The notes under the pieces were generated by a model, which was not told the origin of the DNA, searched no databases, and saw nothing but the letters and a program-made list of their open reading frames with translations. The position numbers and the translations under genes are program-made. Of a stretch of 36,901 nucleotides of DNA, positions 1 to 9,243 are shown piece by piece (the first letter of the stretch is position 1; each line of letters starts with the position of its first letter). This stretch comes from Methylothermaceae bacterium (GTDB taxonomy: Bacteria > Pseudomonadota > Gammaproteobacteria > Methylococcales > Methylothermaceae). Location of the stretch: the NCBI GenBank assembly GCA_026982635.1, contig JALSGR010000317.1, positions 1 through 36,901 on the forward strand. Direction: 5' to 3'.

Positions 1-591
1 CTCGTCGTCCACGTCGTCGAACGCCTGGCGCGGGCTGGCTTCACCGGCTTGGTGGTCAATCTGGGCTATCGCGGCGACCAGATCCGGGAAGCCTTGGGGG
101 ACGGCGGCGCCTGGGGGGTGCGGATCGACTATTCCCGCGAACCGGAAGGCGCTCTGGACACCGGCGGCGGGATCTTCCAGGCCCTGCCGCTGCTGAGCGA
201 CCCGTTTCTGGTGGTCAACGCCGACGTGGCCACCGATTTTCCTTTCGCCGGCCTGCGAGCCGTTCCCGAGGCGCTGGCCCACCTGGTCCTGGTTCCCAAT
301 CCGCCCCACCATCCCGAGGGGGATTTCGACCTGGCGGGGCGGCGGGTCTTGCCAGGAAAAGGCGGTCGGTATACCTTCAGCGGCATCGGCGTGTATCGGC
401 ACGCCCTGTTCGCCGGCTGCACTGCGGGGCGCTTTCCGTTGGCCCCGCTGCTGTACCGGGCCGCGGAAGGGGGGCAGGTGACCGGCGAAGTGCATCGGGG
501 GATTTGGATGGACATCGGAACCCCGCAGCGGCTGGCGGCCTGGCGGAAACGACGACAACGAGGAGGAGAGCGCGATGAGCCAACCGGTTGA
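1..591 (+). CDS. murU: N-acetylmuramate alpha-1-phosphate uridylyltransferase (MurU-like nucleotidyltransferase), 5' truncated by window edge
   Basis: Open frame continues upstream of the listed ATG to base 1 (LVVHVVERLARAGFTGLVVN...). Resembles Pseudomonas MurU: LDTGGGIFQALPLL, FLVVNADVATDF, LAHLVLVPNPPHHPEGDF, FSGIGVY, GIWMDIGTPQRL. Confidence 0.85.
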   Translation, partial: LVVHVVERLARAGFTGLVVNLGYRGDQIREALGDGGAWGVRIDYSREPEGALDTGGGIFQALPLLSDPFLVVNADVATDFPFAGLRAVPEALAHLVLVPNPPHHPEGDFDLAGRRVLPGKGGRYTFSGIGVYRHALFAGCTAGRFPLAPLLYRAAEGGQVTGEVHRGIWMDIGTPQRLAAWRKRRQRGGERDEPTG

Positions 592-931
592 GAGAAGCGA
601 ATCCCGGCGGATCGAGGAGGCGAGAAAATGGGCCACTATCGTCTATGCCCTGCAGGCCCTTGGGTTTCTCGTCGGCATCAGCTACGTCGCCGCGGTGATC
701 GTGGCCTACCTGAAGCGGCCCGACGCCCGCGGCACCTGGGTGGAATCCCATTTCAACTGGCAGATCTCGACCTTCTGGTACAGTTTGTTGTGGGGGTTTC
801 TCGGCGGCCTGGCCCTGATGTGGATGGTGGGCTACTTCATCCTGATCGCCGCGATGCTATGGGTCGTCTACCGCATCGTGGTGGGATGGGTACGGCTGAG
901 CGACGGTAGATCGGCCTACGAGACCGCTTGA
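575..931 (+). CDS. Small integral membrane protein, DUF4870-like
   Basis: 118 aa, about three hydrophobic segments, overlaps the 3' end of the murU-like gene; GAGGAG-type RBS region upstream of ATG. Confidence 0.75.
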   Translation: MSQPVERSESRRIEEARKWATIVYALQALGFLVGISYVAAVIVAYLKRPDARGTWVESHFNWQISTFWYSLLWGFLGGLALMWMVGYFILIAAMLWVVYRIVVGWVRLSDGRSAYETA

Positions 932-3009
932 AGCTGGTCGCGGAGAAAGCGCTCGAACGCCTCGGCCGGCATCGGTTTGGCGAACAGATAGCCCTGCATG
1001 ACGTGGCAACCCTGACGCCGGAGGAACTCGGCTTGCTCCGGGGTTTCGACCCCTTCGCCGACCACCGCCAGACCCAGGCCGCGGGCCATGGCGCAGATGG
1101 CCGTGATCAGAGAGGCGTCGGCCGGGTCGTCGATACAGTCGCGGACGAAGGACTGGTCGATCTTGATGGTGTCGAGGGGAAAGCGCTTCAGGTAGGCGAG
1201 GTTGGAATAGCCGGTGCCGAAGTCGTCGATAGCGAAGCGCAGTCCGGCCTCCCGCAGCCGGGTAAAGGTCGCCAGGATGGCCGGGCTCGGCTGCACCAAG
1301 GCGCTTTCGGTCAGTTCCAGCTCCAGGGAGATCGGCACCGAGTCGTCGTCCCGGCTTTGGAGCAGCGCCAGGATGCGTTCGGCGAAATTGCTGCGCCAGA
1401 GCTGGACCGGCGACACGTTGACGCCGATGTGACAGAAGCCGGTGTCACACAGGCCCTGCCGGTGCCAGCGGCGTTTCAACGCGATGATCTCGGCGATCAA
1501 CCATTCCCCCACCTCGACGATCAGGCCGGTTTCCTCCAGCAGGGGAATGAACTCCGCCGGGGATATCCAGGCGCCTTGCCAGTGCCAGCGCAGCAGGACC
1601 TCGGTGCCGACGACGGTGCCTTCGGGGTAGCGGATCTGGGGCTGGAAATGGTATTGCAGCTGATGCCGCTCGACGGCGCGGCGCAGGGCGGCTTCCAGGC
1701 TGAGACGCCGCTCCCCGGCGGCCGACTGGTGGGGTTGGAACAGGCGATAGGTGTTGCGTCCCGCCTCCTTGGCGGCGTACATGGCGGTGTCGGCGTAGCG
1801 CAGCAGGGTTTCCCCGTCCTGGGCGTCGTGGGGCGCCAGGGCGATGCCGATGCTGAAGGTGGACATCAGCTCGTGGCCGGCGATCGTCAGGGGGCGGTTC
1901 AGTTGTTCCACGATCTTCTGGGCCACCCGGCTGGCCTGCTCGGTGGCCCGGTTGTGGATCAGGCTCAGATTGGCGAGCAGGATCAGGAACTCGTCTCCGC
2001 CCAGGCGCACGATAGCGTCCTCGTCGCGGACGACGCGCTTGAGTAGATCCGCCACCGTCTGGAGCAGCAGATCGCCGGTTTCGTGCCCCAGGGTATCGTT
2101 GACGATCTTGAAGCGGTCCAGGTCGAGGAACAACAGGCCCAGGGAGTGATGGCTTTCGGTGGTCTCCCGGATGATGCGGTCCAGGTTGTGTTGCAGCCAG
2201 GCGCGGTTGTGCAGTCCGGTGAGGGTGTCCTGATAGGCCAGCCATTCCAGGTCTTTGCGGTAATTTTCCAGCCAGCCGATGAGGGTGTTGAACTTTTCCT
2301 CCAGAAGCCGGATTTCCGGGATCGGCGCCGAGACGGTCACCGGTTCCGATCCCCCCTGGGTCAGCCGTTCCAGGGCGCCGTGGAGGCGCTGCAACGGCCG
2401 GGTGAGGCGCTGGCTGCGCCACCAGCTGAACACGAGGACCGGCACGATCATCATGGCGGTGAACGCCAGTACTCGCTGGATGGAGCGATGGGCGGCGTGG
2501 CGGAATTCCGTCGGATCGAAGCCCACTACCACGTGGCCGAGCGGCCGGCGTTCCTCGTCGAAGAACAGGCTGGCTTCACCGGAGTCGGCGGCGGCGGTGA
2601 CCGGCGCGTCGAGAAGCAGCGGTAGCGGGGTGTCGTTCCAGAACCAGCGGATCAGACCGGGAACGGGGTGGTCCGGTGGACAGGCGGTGCGCACGGCCGG
2701 GCGGGAGCGGTAGATGACCGTCAGCCACTCGCGGCACTGGTCGTCGTAGATGCGGACGAACAGCAGATCGGGAAAGTCCTGAAAGGTTTCCAACACCTGG
2801 CGGGCGGTGCGCCGATCGCTCACGTAGAGGGGAAATTCGACGTTGCGCGCCATCAGCCGGGCCAGGATCTCCCCTTGGCGGTGGAGATCGCGAAAACGTT
2901 GCTCCATTTGCTGATAGGTGAGCAGCGCGGCGGTTCCCAGACCGCTCAACACGACGATGGCGGTCAGGAACAGGTTGAAACGGGTCGGGAAGGAGAAGGT
3001 GACTTTCAT
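916..3009 (-). CDS. Membrane-anchored diguanylate cyclase/phosphodiesterase (periplasmic sensor region, HAMP-like region, GGDEF, EAL)
   Basis: Two TM segments flanking a periplasmic region; RLGGDEFLILL; EAL-domain motifs EVLLRW, ELTESAL, IDDFGTGYSNLAYLKRFPLDTIKIDQSFV, GEGVET, QGYLFAKP. Start overlaps the upstream stop (ATGA). Confidence 0.93.
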   Translation of the reverse strand: MKVTFSFPTRFNLFLTAIVVLSGLGTAALLTYQQMEQRFRDLHRQGEILARLMARNVEFPLYVSDRRTARQVLETFQDFPDLLFVRIYDDQCREWLTVIYRSRPAVRTACPPDHPVPGLIRWFWNDTPLPLLLDAPVTAAADSGEASLFFDEERRPLGHVVVGFDPTEFRHAAHRSIQRVLAFTAMMIVPVLVFSWWRSQRLTRPLQRLHGALERLTQGGSEPVTVSAPIPEIRLLEEKFNTLIGWLENYRKDLEWLAYQDTLTGLHNRAWLQHNLDRIIRETTESHHSLGLLFLDLDRFKIVNDTLGHETGDLLLQTVADLLKRVVRDEDAIVRLGGDEFLILLANLSLIHNRATEQASRVAQKIVEQLNRPLTIAGHELMSTFSIGIALAPHDAQDGETLLRYADTAMYAAKEAGRNTYRLFQPHQSAAGERRLSLEAALRRAVERHQLQYHFQPQIRYPEGTVVGTEVLLRWHWQGAWISPAEFIPLLEETGLIVEVGEWLIAEIIALKRRWHRQGLCDTGFCHIGVNVSPVQLWRSNFAERILALLQSRDDDSVPISLELELTESALVQPSPAILATFTRLREAGLRFAIDDFGTGYSNLAYLKRFPLDTIKIDQSFVRDCIDDPADASLITAICAMARGLGLAVVGEGVETPEQAEFLRRQGCHVMQGYLFAKPMPAEAFERFLRDQLQAVS

Positions 3010-3881
3010 GGCAAAAGTATGGTTCCTTCCGGTAAAGGATAGGGCAAAGTCAGCCCCAGATGTCGAAAGACCTGGCGATTGACGGTCAGGTACAGTCGTT
3101 CCGGGGGAACCGGGGGCGGCGGGTTTTCAGGGTGACGCCAGAGGTGGACCACCTGCTCGGCAGCCTGTCGTCCCAGTGTTTCGTAGTCCCAGTCGAAGGC
3201 GTATACGGCGCCTGCCTCCACCCATTGGCGCGACAGGCCGATGAGCGGTATCCGCTTGCGGAAGGCCGTTATCAGGATCGAGCGGGCGGTGGTGGCGGAA
3301 AACAACCGTCCGTTTCCCAAAAGCCACAGCGCTTCGATGGAGTCCGGCAGCTCGGCGAGGGCTTCGGCCAGCCGTTCCGGCGTCTCGACGGCGATGGGGA
3401 CGATCGTGATCCCGTCCCGCTGACCGAGTTTGGCCAGGATCTGCAGCCTGTCGTGATGGTCGGGGGTATAGAGCACGCCGAGGGTCTTCACCCGGGGCAA
3501 CAGACGGCGGAACCAGCGCCATTGGTGTTCCGGCGGCGGCATCAGGATGACGCCGGTGGCCGGTCGGGCCTTCTCGATGACGGATTCGTCGATCACCAGG
3601 ACCGCCACCAGCGGGGTGTCCGGATCCACCTTCCGGATCGCCGCCACGGCGCGGGAGCCGACGGCGACCCACAAGCGGGGACAGAGGGGAGGGATCAGGC
3701 GGTCGGCCGGTCGAATTCGGGCCGGAATCCGCTGCCGCTCCAGGGACTGGACCAAGGCCTGGGCGGTCTTGCGGTAGGGGGCTGCCGGATGAGCGATCAC
3801 GACCGCCACTTCCGGGGTGGGGCAGGCCATGGCGCCGGGCCATGCCACGATCCAGAGGAGAAGCCAGAATAATCGTTTCAA
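3006..3881 (-). CDS. Periplasmic substrate-binding protein of the ABC_sub_bind type
   Basis: N-terminal signal peptide; type-1 PBP-like pattern (VAVVIAHPAAPYRKTAQALVQSL, LVAVLVIDESVIEKARPATGVIL, VKTLGVLYTPDH, GAVYAFDWDYETLGRQAAEQV). Coupled by 4-bp overlaps to both neighbours. Confidence 0.8.
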   Translation of the reverse strand: MKRLFWLLLWIVAWPGAMACPTPEVAVVIAHPAAPYRKTAQALVQSLERQRIPARIRPADRLIPPLCPRLWVAVGSRAVAAIRKVDPDTPLVAVLVIDESVIEKARPATGVILMPPPEHQWRWFRRLLPRVKTLGVLYTPDHHDRLQILAKLGQRDGITIVPIAVETPERLAEALAELPDSIEALWLLGNGRLFSATTARSILITAFRKRIPLIGLSRQWVEAGAVYAFDWDYETLGRQAAEQVVHLWRHPENPPPPVPPERLYLTVNRQVFRHLGLTLPYPLPEGTILLP

Positions 3882-5806
3882 AATCGGTAACTCGCCTTGA
3901 TGCGGAAGGTGCGCCCGTCCTGGGGGATTTCCACCGGAATCACGGGGGGATGCGGCGGATCCCGGTAGTGATCGTCAAGCACATTGTACAGGGAAGCGCT
4001 GAGCCGGAGTCCCGGGACCAGGTCCAGGCTGGACAGGGTCAGGTTCATCTGCACGAAGTCGCCGCTGCGTCCTCCCAAGGTGGTCGGCCGGGGGCCGGTG
4101 TAATTCAGTTCCAGCGCCCCGAAGAGCTTATCCCGCCACAGCGGCACGGCCAAGCGGCTCTTGACCAGGTGGCGGGGGGAGTCGGGCCAGCGGCGGCCGT
4201 GTTGATCTTCCACCCGCTGAAAGCTGTAGCTCACCTGGGCTTCCAGGTCTTGGCGCCGGTAGCGGAGCAACGCCTCCACCCCCACCGACGTGGCCTTGCC
4301 GCGGTTGTCGAACCGGGTGATCCCGGCGGTTTCGCGGCTGGCGATCAGATCGTCGGCGCGATAGGCGTAGCCGGACAGGCGCCAGTCCAGGTGCCGTCCC
4401 AGGCGCTGTTCCCAGACGCCTTCTAGGGTGCGGACCCTTTCCGGATCCAGGGTGGAATTGGCGATCCAGGCTCCGTCACAGCAGCGGTAGCGGGACTCGA
4501 ACGCGGTGGGGGCGCGGTAGGCTTCCCCGTACAGGAGTTTGAGGGTGGTTTCGGGAAAGGGGGTATAGATTATTCCCAACCGTGGGGTGATGGGCGTGTC
4601 GTCGGTATGGGAATAGTGGTCGATGCGCAGTCCCGCGTGCAACGTCAGCTTCTCGCCGATGCGCCATTCGTCCTGGAAATAGAAGCCGAAGAAGGTGCTG
4701 TGGAAACGGTTGGCGGCCCAGCGGAACTTGGGGTTGCGGTCGAAATTGTCCATCCGTTGCAGATAGTTGCCGCGGAATTCGCCGCCCAGCAACAGGTGGT
4801 GATCTCGGAACACCGTCCTTTCCAGGAGCGCCTCGGCGCCGGCCCATTCGCCGTGCCAGAGGTCGATGTTGGTGGCGGAAGGGAAGGGATACCAGCCGCG
4901 GAACTGGTAGCGGTCCCAGAACAGGCGCAGGGTGGTTCGCCAGGGCCCTAGGCGGTGGCGGCCCTGAAGGTCGGCATAAGCGCGGCTGTCGGCATAGTTG
5001 GCGCGCAGCGGTGTGATGGAACCGATGAAATTTGGGATGTCCTTGTCGCGGTCCATGAAGGCGCCGGACAGGGTCCAGCCGTGCCAGGTGATTTTGCCGA
5101 ACAGGCGTCGGCCGTCCTGGCCGTCCAGTTCCCGCGCCTTTTCCAACCCGGGAAAGTCCAACACCCGGCGGCCGTCGCTGCCGTGGCGGCCGGCGGAGAA
5201 ATACACCGCCAGCCCCGACTGGAACCGTTTGCCGAAAGTGAGCTGCCCTTCGTAGGCGGCGAAACTGCCGGCCTCGGCGCCGAGGCGTATCCCGTCGAGG
5301 TCCGAGCCGTTCTTGGTGATGACGTTGATGACGGCGAAGAAGGCGCTGGTGCCGTAGAGCGCCGAGCCGGGACCGCGGATCACCTCGATGCGTTCGACGT
5401 CGTCCAGGTCGAGAAGGAAGTCGGTGCCGAGCCCTGCGTAGTCCTGCAGATTTTCGTTGACGCGGTGGCCGTCGATCAAGAGCAGGATGCGGCTGTTGTA
5501 GTCGCCGGGCAGCTGGAAGCCCCGGGTTTGGAGGCGGTGATAGCCCCGGTCGTAGGTGACCTGGAAACCCGGCAGGCTGCTGACGGCCTCGGCCAGGGTG
5601 CGATAACCGAAGCGTTGGATCTGGTCCGCGGTGACGATGTCGATGGCGGCCGGGGCGCGGCTGACCGGCTGCCAGTGCCGGGACGCGGCGAACACCGTGG
5701 GGATGTCGGCGAACAGGAGAGCGAACTCGTCGTTCTCCTCCATCGCCGCCAAGGCCGGCAGGGTCAGCAGGAGGAAGGCGATCGGGAAAAGGCGCAGTGC
5801 CCCCAT
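3878..5806 (-). CDS. TonB-dependent outer membrane receptor
   Basis: Plug domain (IQRFGYRTLAEAVSSLPGFQV, VERIEVIRGPGSALYGTSAFFAVINVITK), beta-barrel C-terminus ending in aromatic F (FRIKASYRF). Start chosen at MGALRLFPIAF (CAT at 5804-5806), which yields a signal peptide; the ORF-track start at 5893 is less likely. Confidence 0.93.
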   Translation of the reverse strand: MGALRLFPIAFLLLTLPALAAMEENDEFALLFADIPTVFAASRHWQPVSRAPAAIDIVTADQIQRFGYRTLAEAVSSLPGFQVTYDRGYHRLQTRGFQLPGDYNSRILLLIDGHRVNENLQDYAGLGTDFLLDLDDVERIEVIRGPGSALYGTSAFFAVINVITKNGSDLDGIRLGAEAGSFAAYEGQLTFGKRFQSGLAVYFSAGRHGSDGRRVLDFPGLEKARELDGQDGRRLFGKITWHGWTLSGAFMDRDKDIPNFIGSITPLRANYADSRAYADLQGRHRLGPWRTTLRLFWDRYQFRGWYPFPSATNIDLWHGEWAGAEALLERTVFRDHHLLLGGEFRGNYLQRMDNFDRNPKFRWAANRFHSTFFGFYFQDEWRIGEKLTLHAGLRIDHYSHTDDTPITPRLGIIYTPFPETTLKLLYGEAYRAPTAFESRYRCCDGAWIANSTLDPERVRTLEGVWEQRLGRHLDWRLSGYAYRADDLIASRETAGITRFDNRGKATSVGVEALLRYRRQDLEAQVSYSFQRVEDQHGRRWPDSPRHLVKSRLAVPLWRDKLFGALELNYTGPRPTTLGGRSGDFVQMNLTLSSLDLVPGLRLSASLYNVLDDHYRDPPHPPVIPVEIPQDGRTFRIKASYRF

Positions 5807-5959
5807 GTTCCGGACTCCCGGTGGTGCTCCTGAAGACAAGTATAGCCTTCGACGCCGGGAAGATACTGGAATGGGTATTTTGCCACCGATCATTTCTATC
5901 GGCGGGGGCCGGGAAGGGCCTGTCAGTGGTCAGGGGGCGCCATCCTTGGCGGCCGTGGT

Positions 5960-6598
5960 TCAGTCGATGCTGATCCCCAGTTGGTAGATGTGGGGCAATT
6001 GCTCCCGGGCGCTGATGCAGACGTCGAGGTCGCGCAACAGGCCGTCGCGGATGTCGTAGATCCAGCCGTGGACCGCCAGTTCCTGGTCGCGGCGCCAGGC
6101 GTCCTGGACCACGGTGGTGTGGCAGACGTTGGCCACCTGCTGGATCACGTTCAGTTCGCAGAGGCGGTCGGCGCGCTGTTCTTCCGGCAACGCTTCCAGC
6201 AACTCGGCGTTGTGCTGGTAGACGTCCTTGATGAAGCGCAGCCAGTTGTCGATCAGGCCCAGCGATTCGTTCTTCATGGCGCCGATGACCCCGCCGCATC
6301 CATAGTGGCCGCAGACGATGATATGTTTGACCTGGAGCACGTCCACGGCGTACTGCAGCACCGACAACAGATTCATGTCGGTGTGGATGACGAGATTGGC
6401 GACGTTGCGGTGGACGAACAACTCCCCCGGCAGCAGCCCCACCACCTCGTTGGCGGGAATGCGGCTGTCGGAACAACCGATCCACAGATATTGCGGCGAT
6501 TGCCCCTGCGCCAGGCGTTCGAAGAAACCGGGGTTTTCCTGTTCGATGCGCTCGACCCAGCGGCGATTGTTGTCAAACAGATGTTTCAGCAGTCTCAT
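5960..6598 (-). CDS. Beta-class carbonic anhydrase
   Basis: [32 protein letters not shown] and [17 protein letters not shown]; conserved Cys/Asp/His zinc ligands. Confidence 0.95.
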   Translation of the reverse strand: MRLLKHLFDNNRRWVERIEQENPGFFERLAQGQSPQYLWIGCSDSRIPANEVVGLLPGELFVHRNVANLVIHTDMNLLSVLQYAVDVLQVKHIIVCGHYGCGGVIGAMKNESLGLIDNWLRFIKDVYQHNAELLEALPEEQRADRLCELNVIQQVANVCHTTVVQDAWRRDQELAVHGWIYDIRDGLLRDLDVCISAREQLPHIYQLGISID

Positions 6599-8177
6599 GG
6601 GATCTCTCCTCTTCTTCCGGGGATGCGGCGACGGGCAGGCCGACGAGGGTCAGCCTGATGTGTTTGGCCTTGGCTTCGGTCTTGAAGTTTTCGATGATCT
6701 CCAGGGCGTCGTGGTCGATGTAACGGGTGGCGGAGGCGTCGATGACCACGTCGGATCCCGGGGGCAGCCGGTCGAGGGTTTTGAGCAGATTGGCCTTGTT
6801 GAGGAAGGTGACCTGTTCCGAGAGGCGCAGGATGATACGGTTGTCCTCGTGGTATTCGTGGACGTAGACCCCGCACTTGTAATGTTCCAGCAGGATGAAG
6901 AACAGCGCCGTGGCCATGCCGACGCCCACGCCGGTGAGCAGGTCGGTGAAGATCAACCCCAGCACCGTCACCATGAAGGGGATGAACTGATACCAGCCCT
7001 GGCGGTACATGCGCAGGAACAATTCCGGCTTCGCCAGCTTGTAGCCCACCAGAAAGAGGATGGTGGCCAGGGTGGCCAGGGGGATCAGGTTGAGCAGGTG
7101 CGGAAACAGCAACGCCGCGATCAGCAGCAGCAGGCCGTGAACGAAGGCCGCCGCCTTGGTGCGCGCCCCGGCCAGGATGTTGGTGGAGCTGCGCACGATC
7201 ACCTGGGTGATGGGCAGCCCGCCGATCAGGCCGGAGATCGAGTTGGCCACCCCTTGGGCGATCAGCTCCCGGTTGGTGGGAGTGACCCGTTTGTAAGGGT
7301 CGAGCTTGTCGGTGGCCTCGACGCACAGCAGGGTTTCGATACTGGCGACGAGGGCGACGACCAGGGCCGTGGTGTAGACGGCCGTGTCGGTGAAGGCGGA
7401 GAAATCGGGGAAGGCGAAGAACTGTCTGACGCCCTCCATGCCTTCCGCCACCGGCAGTTGCACCAGATGTTCCGCGTTCAAGGCCAGTTCCGGATGGAAG
7501 CGCCGGAACCAGACGTTGAGGGCGGAACCGACGATCACGGCCACCAGGGGGCCCTGGATCAGTTGGAACAGGCGCCGGCGTTTCATGAACGGCTGTTCCC
7601 ACAGGATCAGGATCGCCATGGAAACGATGGCGATGACGATGGCCCCAGGATGCAGGGCGCCGAGCATGTCCACCAGCGCCGAGAGGGTGGTTTCGTCGCC
7701 CGGTTCACGGTAGGCGATGTCCCCCAGCCAGTCCGCGTCGTAGCCGACGGCGTGGGGAATCTGTTTGAGGACGATGATGATACCGATCCCCGACAGCATG
7801 CCGGTGATGACCGAGGAAGGGAAGTAATAGCCGATGATGCCGGCCCGGGCCAGCCCCAGGATCACCTGGATGACGCCGGCGAACACCACCGCCAGCAGGA
7901 ACGGCTGAAAGCCGAGGTCCTGGATTGCCTCGTACACGATGACCGCCAGCCCCGCCGCCGGGCCGGAGACGCCGAGGGGCGAACGGCTGATGAGCGGGAC
8001 CACCAGTCCCCCCAGGAAGCCGGCGATGATGCCGGACGACAGCGGCGCGCCCGAGGCCAGGGCGATGCCCAGGCAGAGGGGGACGGCCACCAGGAAGACG
8101 ACGATTCCGGCGGGGATGTCGTAACGCAGATTTTTCCAGACGCTGAATTCGTCGTCCGTCGGGCGTGAGTCTTGCAT
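6573..8177 (-). CDS. SulP/SLC26-family anion (candidate bicarbonate) transporter with C-terminal STAS domain
   Basis: 534 aa polytopic; [62 protein letters not shown]-like C-terminus. 26-bp overlap with the downstream carbonic anhydrase gene. Confidence 0.93.
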   Translation of the reverse strand: MQDSRPTDDEFSVWKNLRYDIPAGIVVFLVAVPLCLGIALASGAPLSSGIIAGFLGGLVVPLISRSPLGVSGPAAGLAVIVYEAIQDLGFQPFLLAVVFAGVIQVILGLARAGIIGYYFPSSVITGMLSGIGIIIVLKQIPHAVGYDADWLGDIAYREPGDETTLSALVDMLGALHPGAIVIAIVSMAILILWEQPFMKRRRLFQLIQGPLVAVIVGSALNVWFRRFHPELALNAEHLVQLPVAEGMEGVRQFFAFPDFSAFTDTAVYTTALVVALVASIETLLCVEATDKLDPYKRVTPTNRELIAQGVANSISGLIGGLPITQVIVRSSTNILAGARTKAAAFVHGLLLLIAALLFPHLLNLIPLATLATILFLVGYKLAKPELFLRMYRQGWYQFIPFMVTVLGLIFTDLLTGVGVGMATALFFILLEHYKCGVYVHEYHEDNRIILRLSEQVTFLNKANLLKTLDRLPPGSDVVIDASATRYIDHDALEIIENFKTEAKAKHIRLTLVGLPVAASPEEEERSHETAETSV

Positions 8178-8334
8178 CGATGCTTCGTCTCCCGGTTGCG
8201 ATGTCGTCAGGTTCGACAGCTGTCGATCATGGGTTTCGGGGGTACCCCCTGATAGATGTCAGGGTCGTTAGGGTAGCAGGTTCCAAGGCCGGGTAGAATT
8301 AGAATTTATCGCGCGAATTTTCGAAAAAACGGCA

Positions 8335-9243
8335 ATGCGTGGGTTGAACTACAAGCATCTCTATTATTTCTGGGTCACCGCCCAGGAGGGGGGGCTGAGC
8401 CGGGCGGCGGCGCGGCTTCATTTGACCCCGCAGACCATCTGCGCCCAGCTCCGCGCTCTGGAGGAGTATCTGGGGGCCGAGCTGCTGCGCCGGGAAGGGC
8501 GGGGGCTGGCGCTGACCGAGACGGGGCGCACCGTGTTCCGTTACGCCGACGAGATCTTTTCCCTGGGGGAGGAGATGGCCGAACTGATCCGGCGTCAGGC
8601 CGCCGTCCAGCCACAGCGGTTCACGGTGGGCATCACCGAGTACCTTCCCAAGTTGGTGGCCCACCGCCTGCTGCAGCCGGTGTTGGCGTTGCCGGAAGCC
8701 TTCCGGCTCCACTGCCAGGAAGACCGGATGGAGAACCTGGTGGCCGGTCTGGCCGCCCACCGCATCGATCTCGTCCTCAGCGACCGTCCCCTGGCGGCCG
8801 ATTCCCCGGTGAAGGCGTACAGTCATTTGCTCGGCGAATGCGGTACGAGCTTTCTCGCCCGTGCCGATCTGGCCCGGCGCTGTCGTGATCGCTTTCCCCA
8901 CTCCCTCGACGGCGCTCCGATGTTGATGGCCGGCGGCGAGGCGGTGATGCGGGGGCGGTTGTGGGGATGGTTCGAGCGGCTGGGGGTGCTGCCGCGGGTG
9001 GTGGCCGAGTTCGACGACAGTGCCCTGATGAAGGTGTTCGGTCAGGCCGGGGCCGGCGTCTTCTGCGTGCCGACCATCATCGAGGACGAGGTGGTGCGCC
9101 AGCACCAGGTGGCGGTGGTGGGTCGAACCGGTGACGTCCGGGAACGTTTCTACGTGGTTTCCCTGGAGCGGCGTTTGAAACACCCGGCCGTCACGGCGAT
9201 TCACCGGACGGCCCGGGAATCGCTGTTTGTCGAAGCGGCCTGA
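8335..9243 (+). CDS. LysR-family transcriptional regulator, NhaR-like
   Basis: N-terminus LNYKHLYYFWVTAQEGGLSRAAARLHLTPQTICAQLRALEEYLGAELLRREGR is characteristic of NhaR-type LTTRs; full-length effector domain follows. Confidence 0.9.
   Translation: MRGLNYKHLYYFWVTAQEGGLSRAAARLHLTPQTICAQLRALEEYLGAELLRREGRGLALTETGRTVFRYADEIFSLGEEMAELIRRQAAVQPQRFTVGITEYLPKLVAHRLLQPVLALPEAFRLHCQEDRMENLVAGLAAHRIDLVLSDRPLAADSPVKAYSHLLGECGTSFLARADLARRCRDRFPHSLDGAPMLMAGGEAVMRGRLWGWFERLGVLPRVVAEFDDSALMKVFGQAGAGVFCVPTIIEDEVVRQHQVAVVGRTGDVRERFYVVSLERRLKHPAVTAIHRTARESLFVEAA

Noticed and set aside
5890-5912. Short hairpin CCGAT...ATCGG after the carbonic anhydrase gene as an intrinsic terminator
   Set aside because: Only a ~5-bp stem, weakly supported, no convincing U-tract in the needed orientation.
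5807-5959. Possible cobalamin or other riboswitch upstream of the TonB receptor
   Set aside because: I could not identify a B12-box or other known riboswitch consensus in this short region.
4476-6485. 669-aa minus-strand ORF
   Set aside because: Pro/Arg-rich out-of-frame shadow of the TonB receptor and carbonic anhydrase genes in high-GC DNA.
6318-8168. 616-aa plus-strand ORF antisense to sulP
   Set aside because: Composition typical of antisense shadow ORFs (Asp/Gly/Gln/His repeats), no recognisable domain, and fully overlaps well-supported genes.
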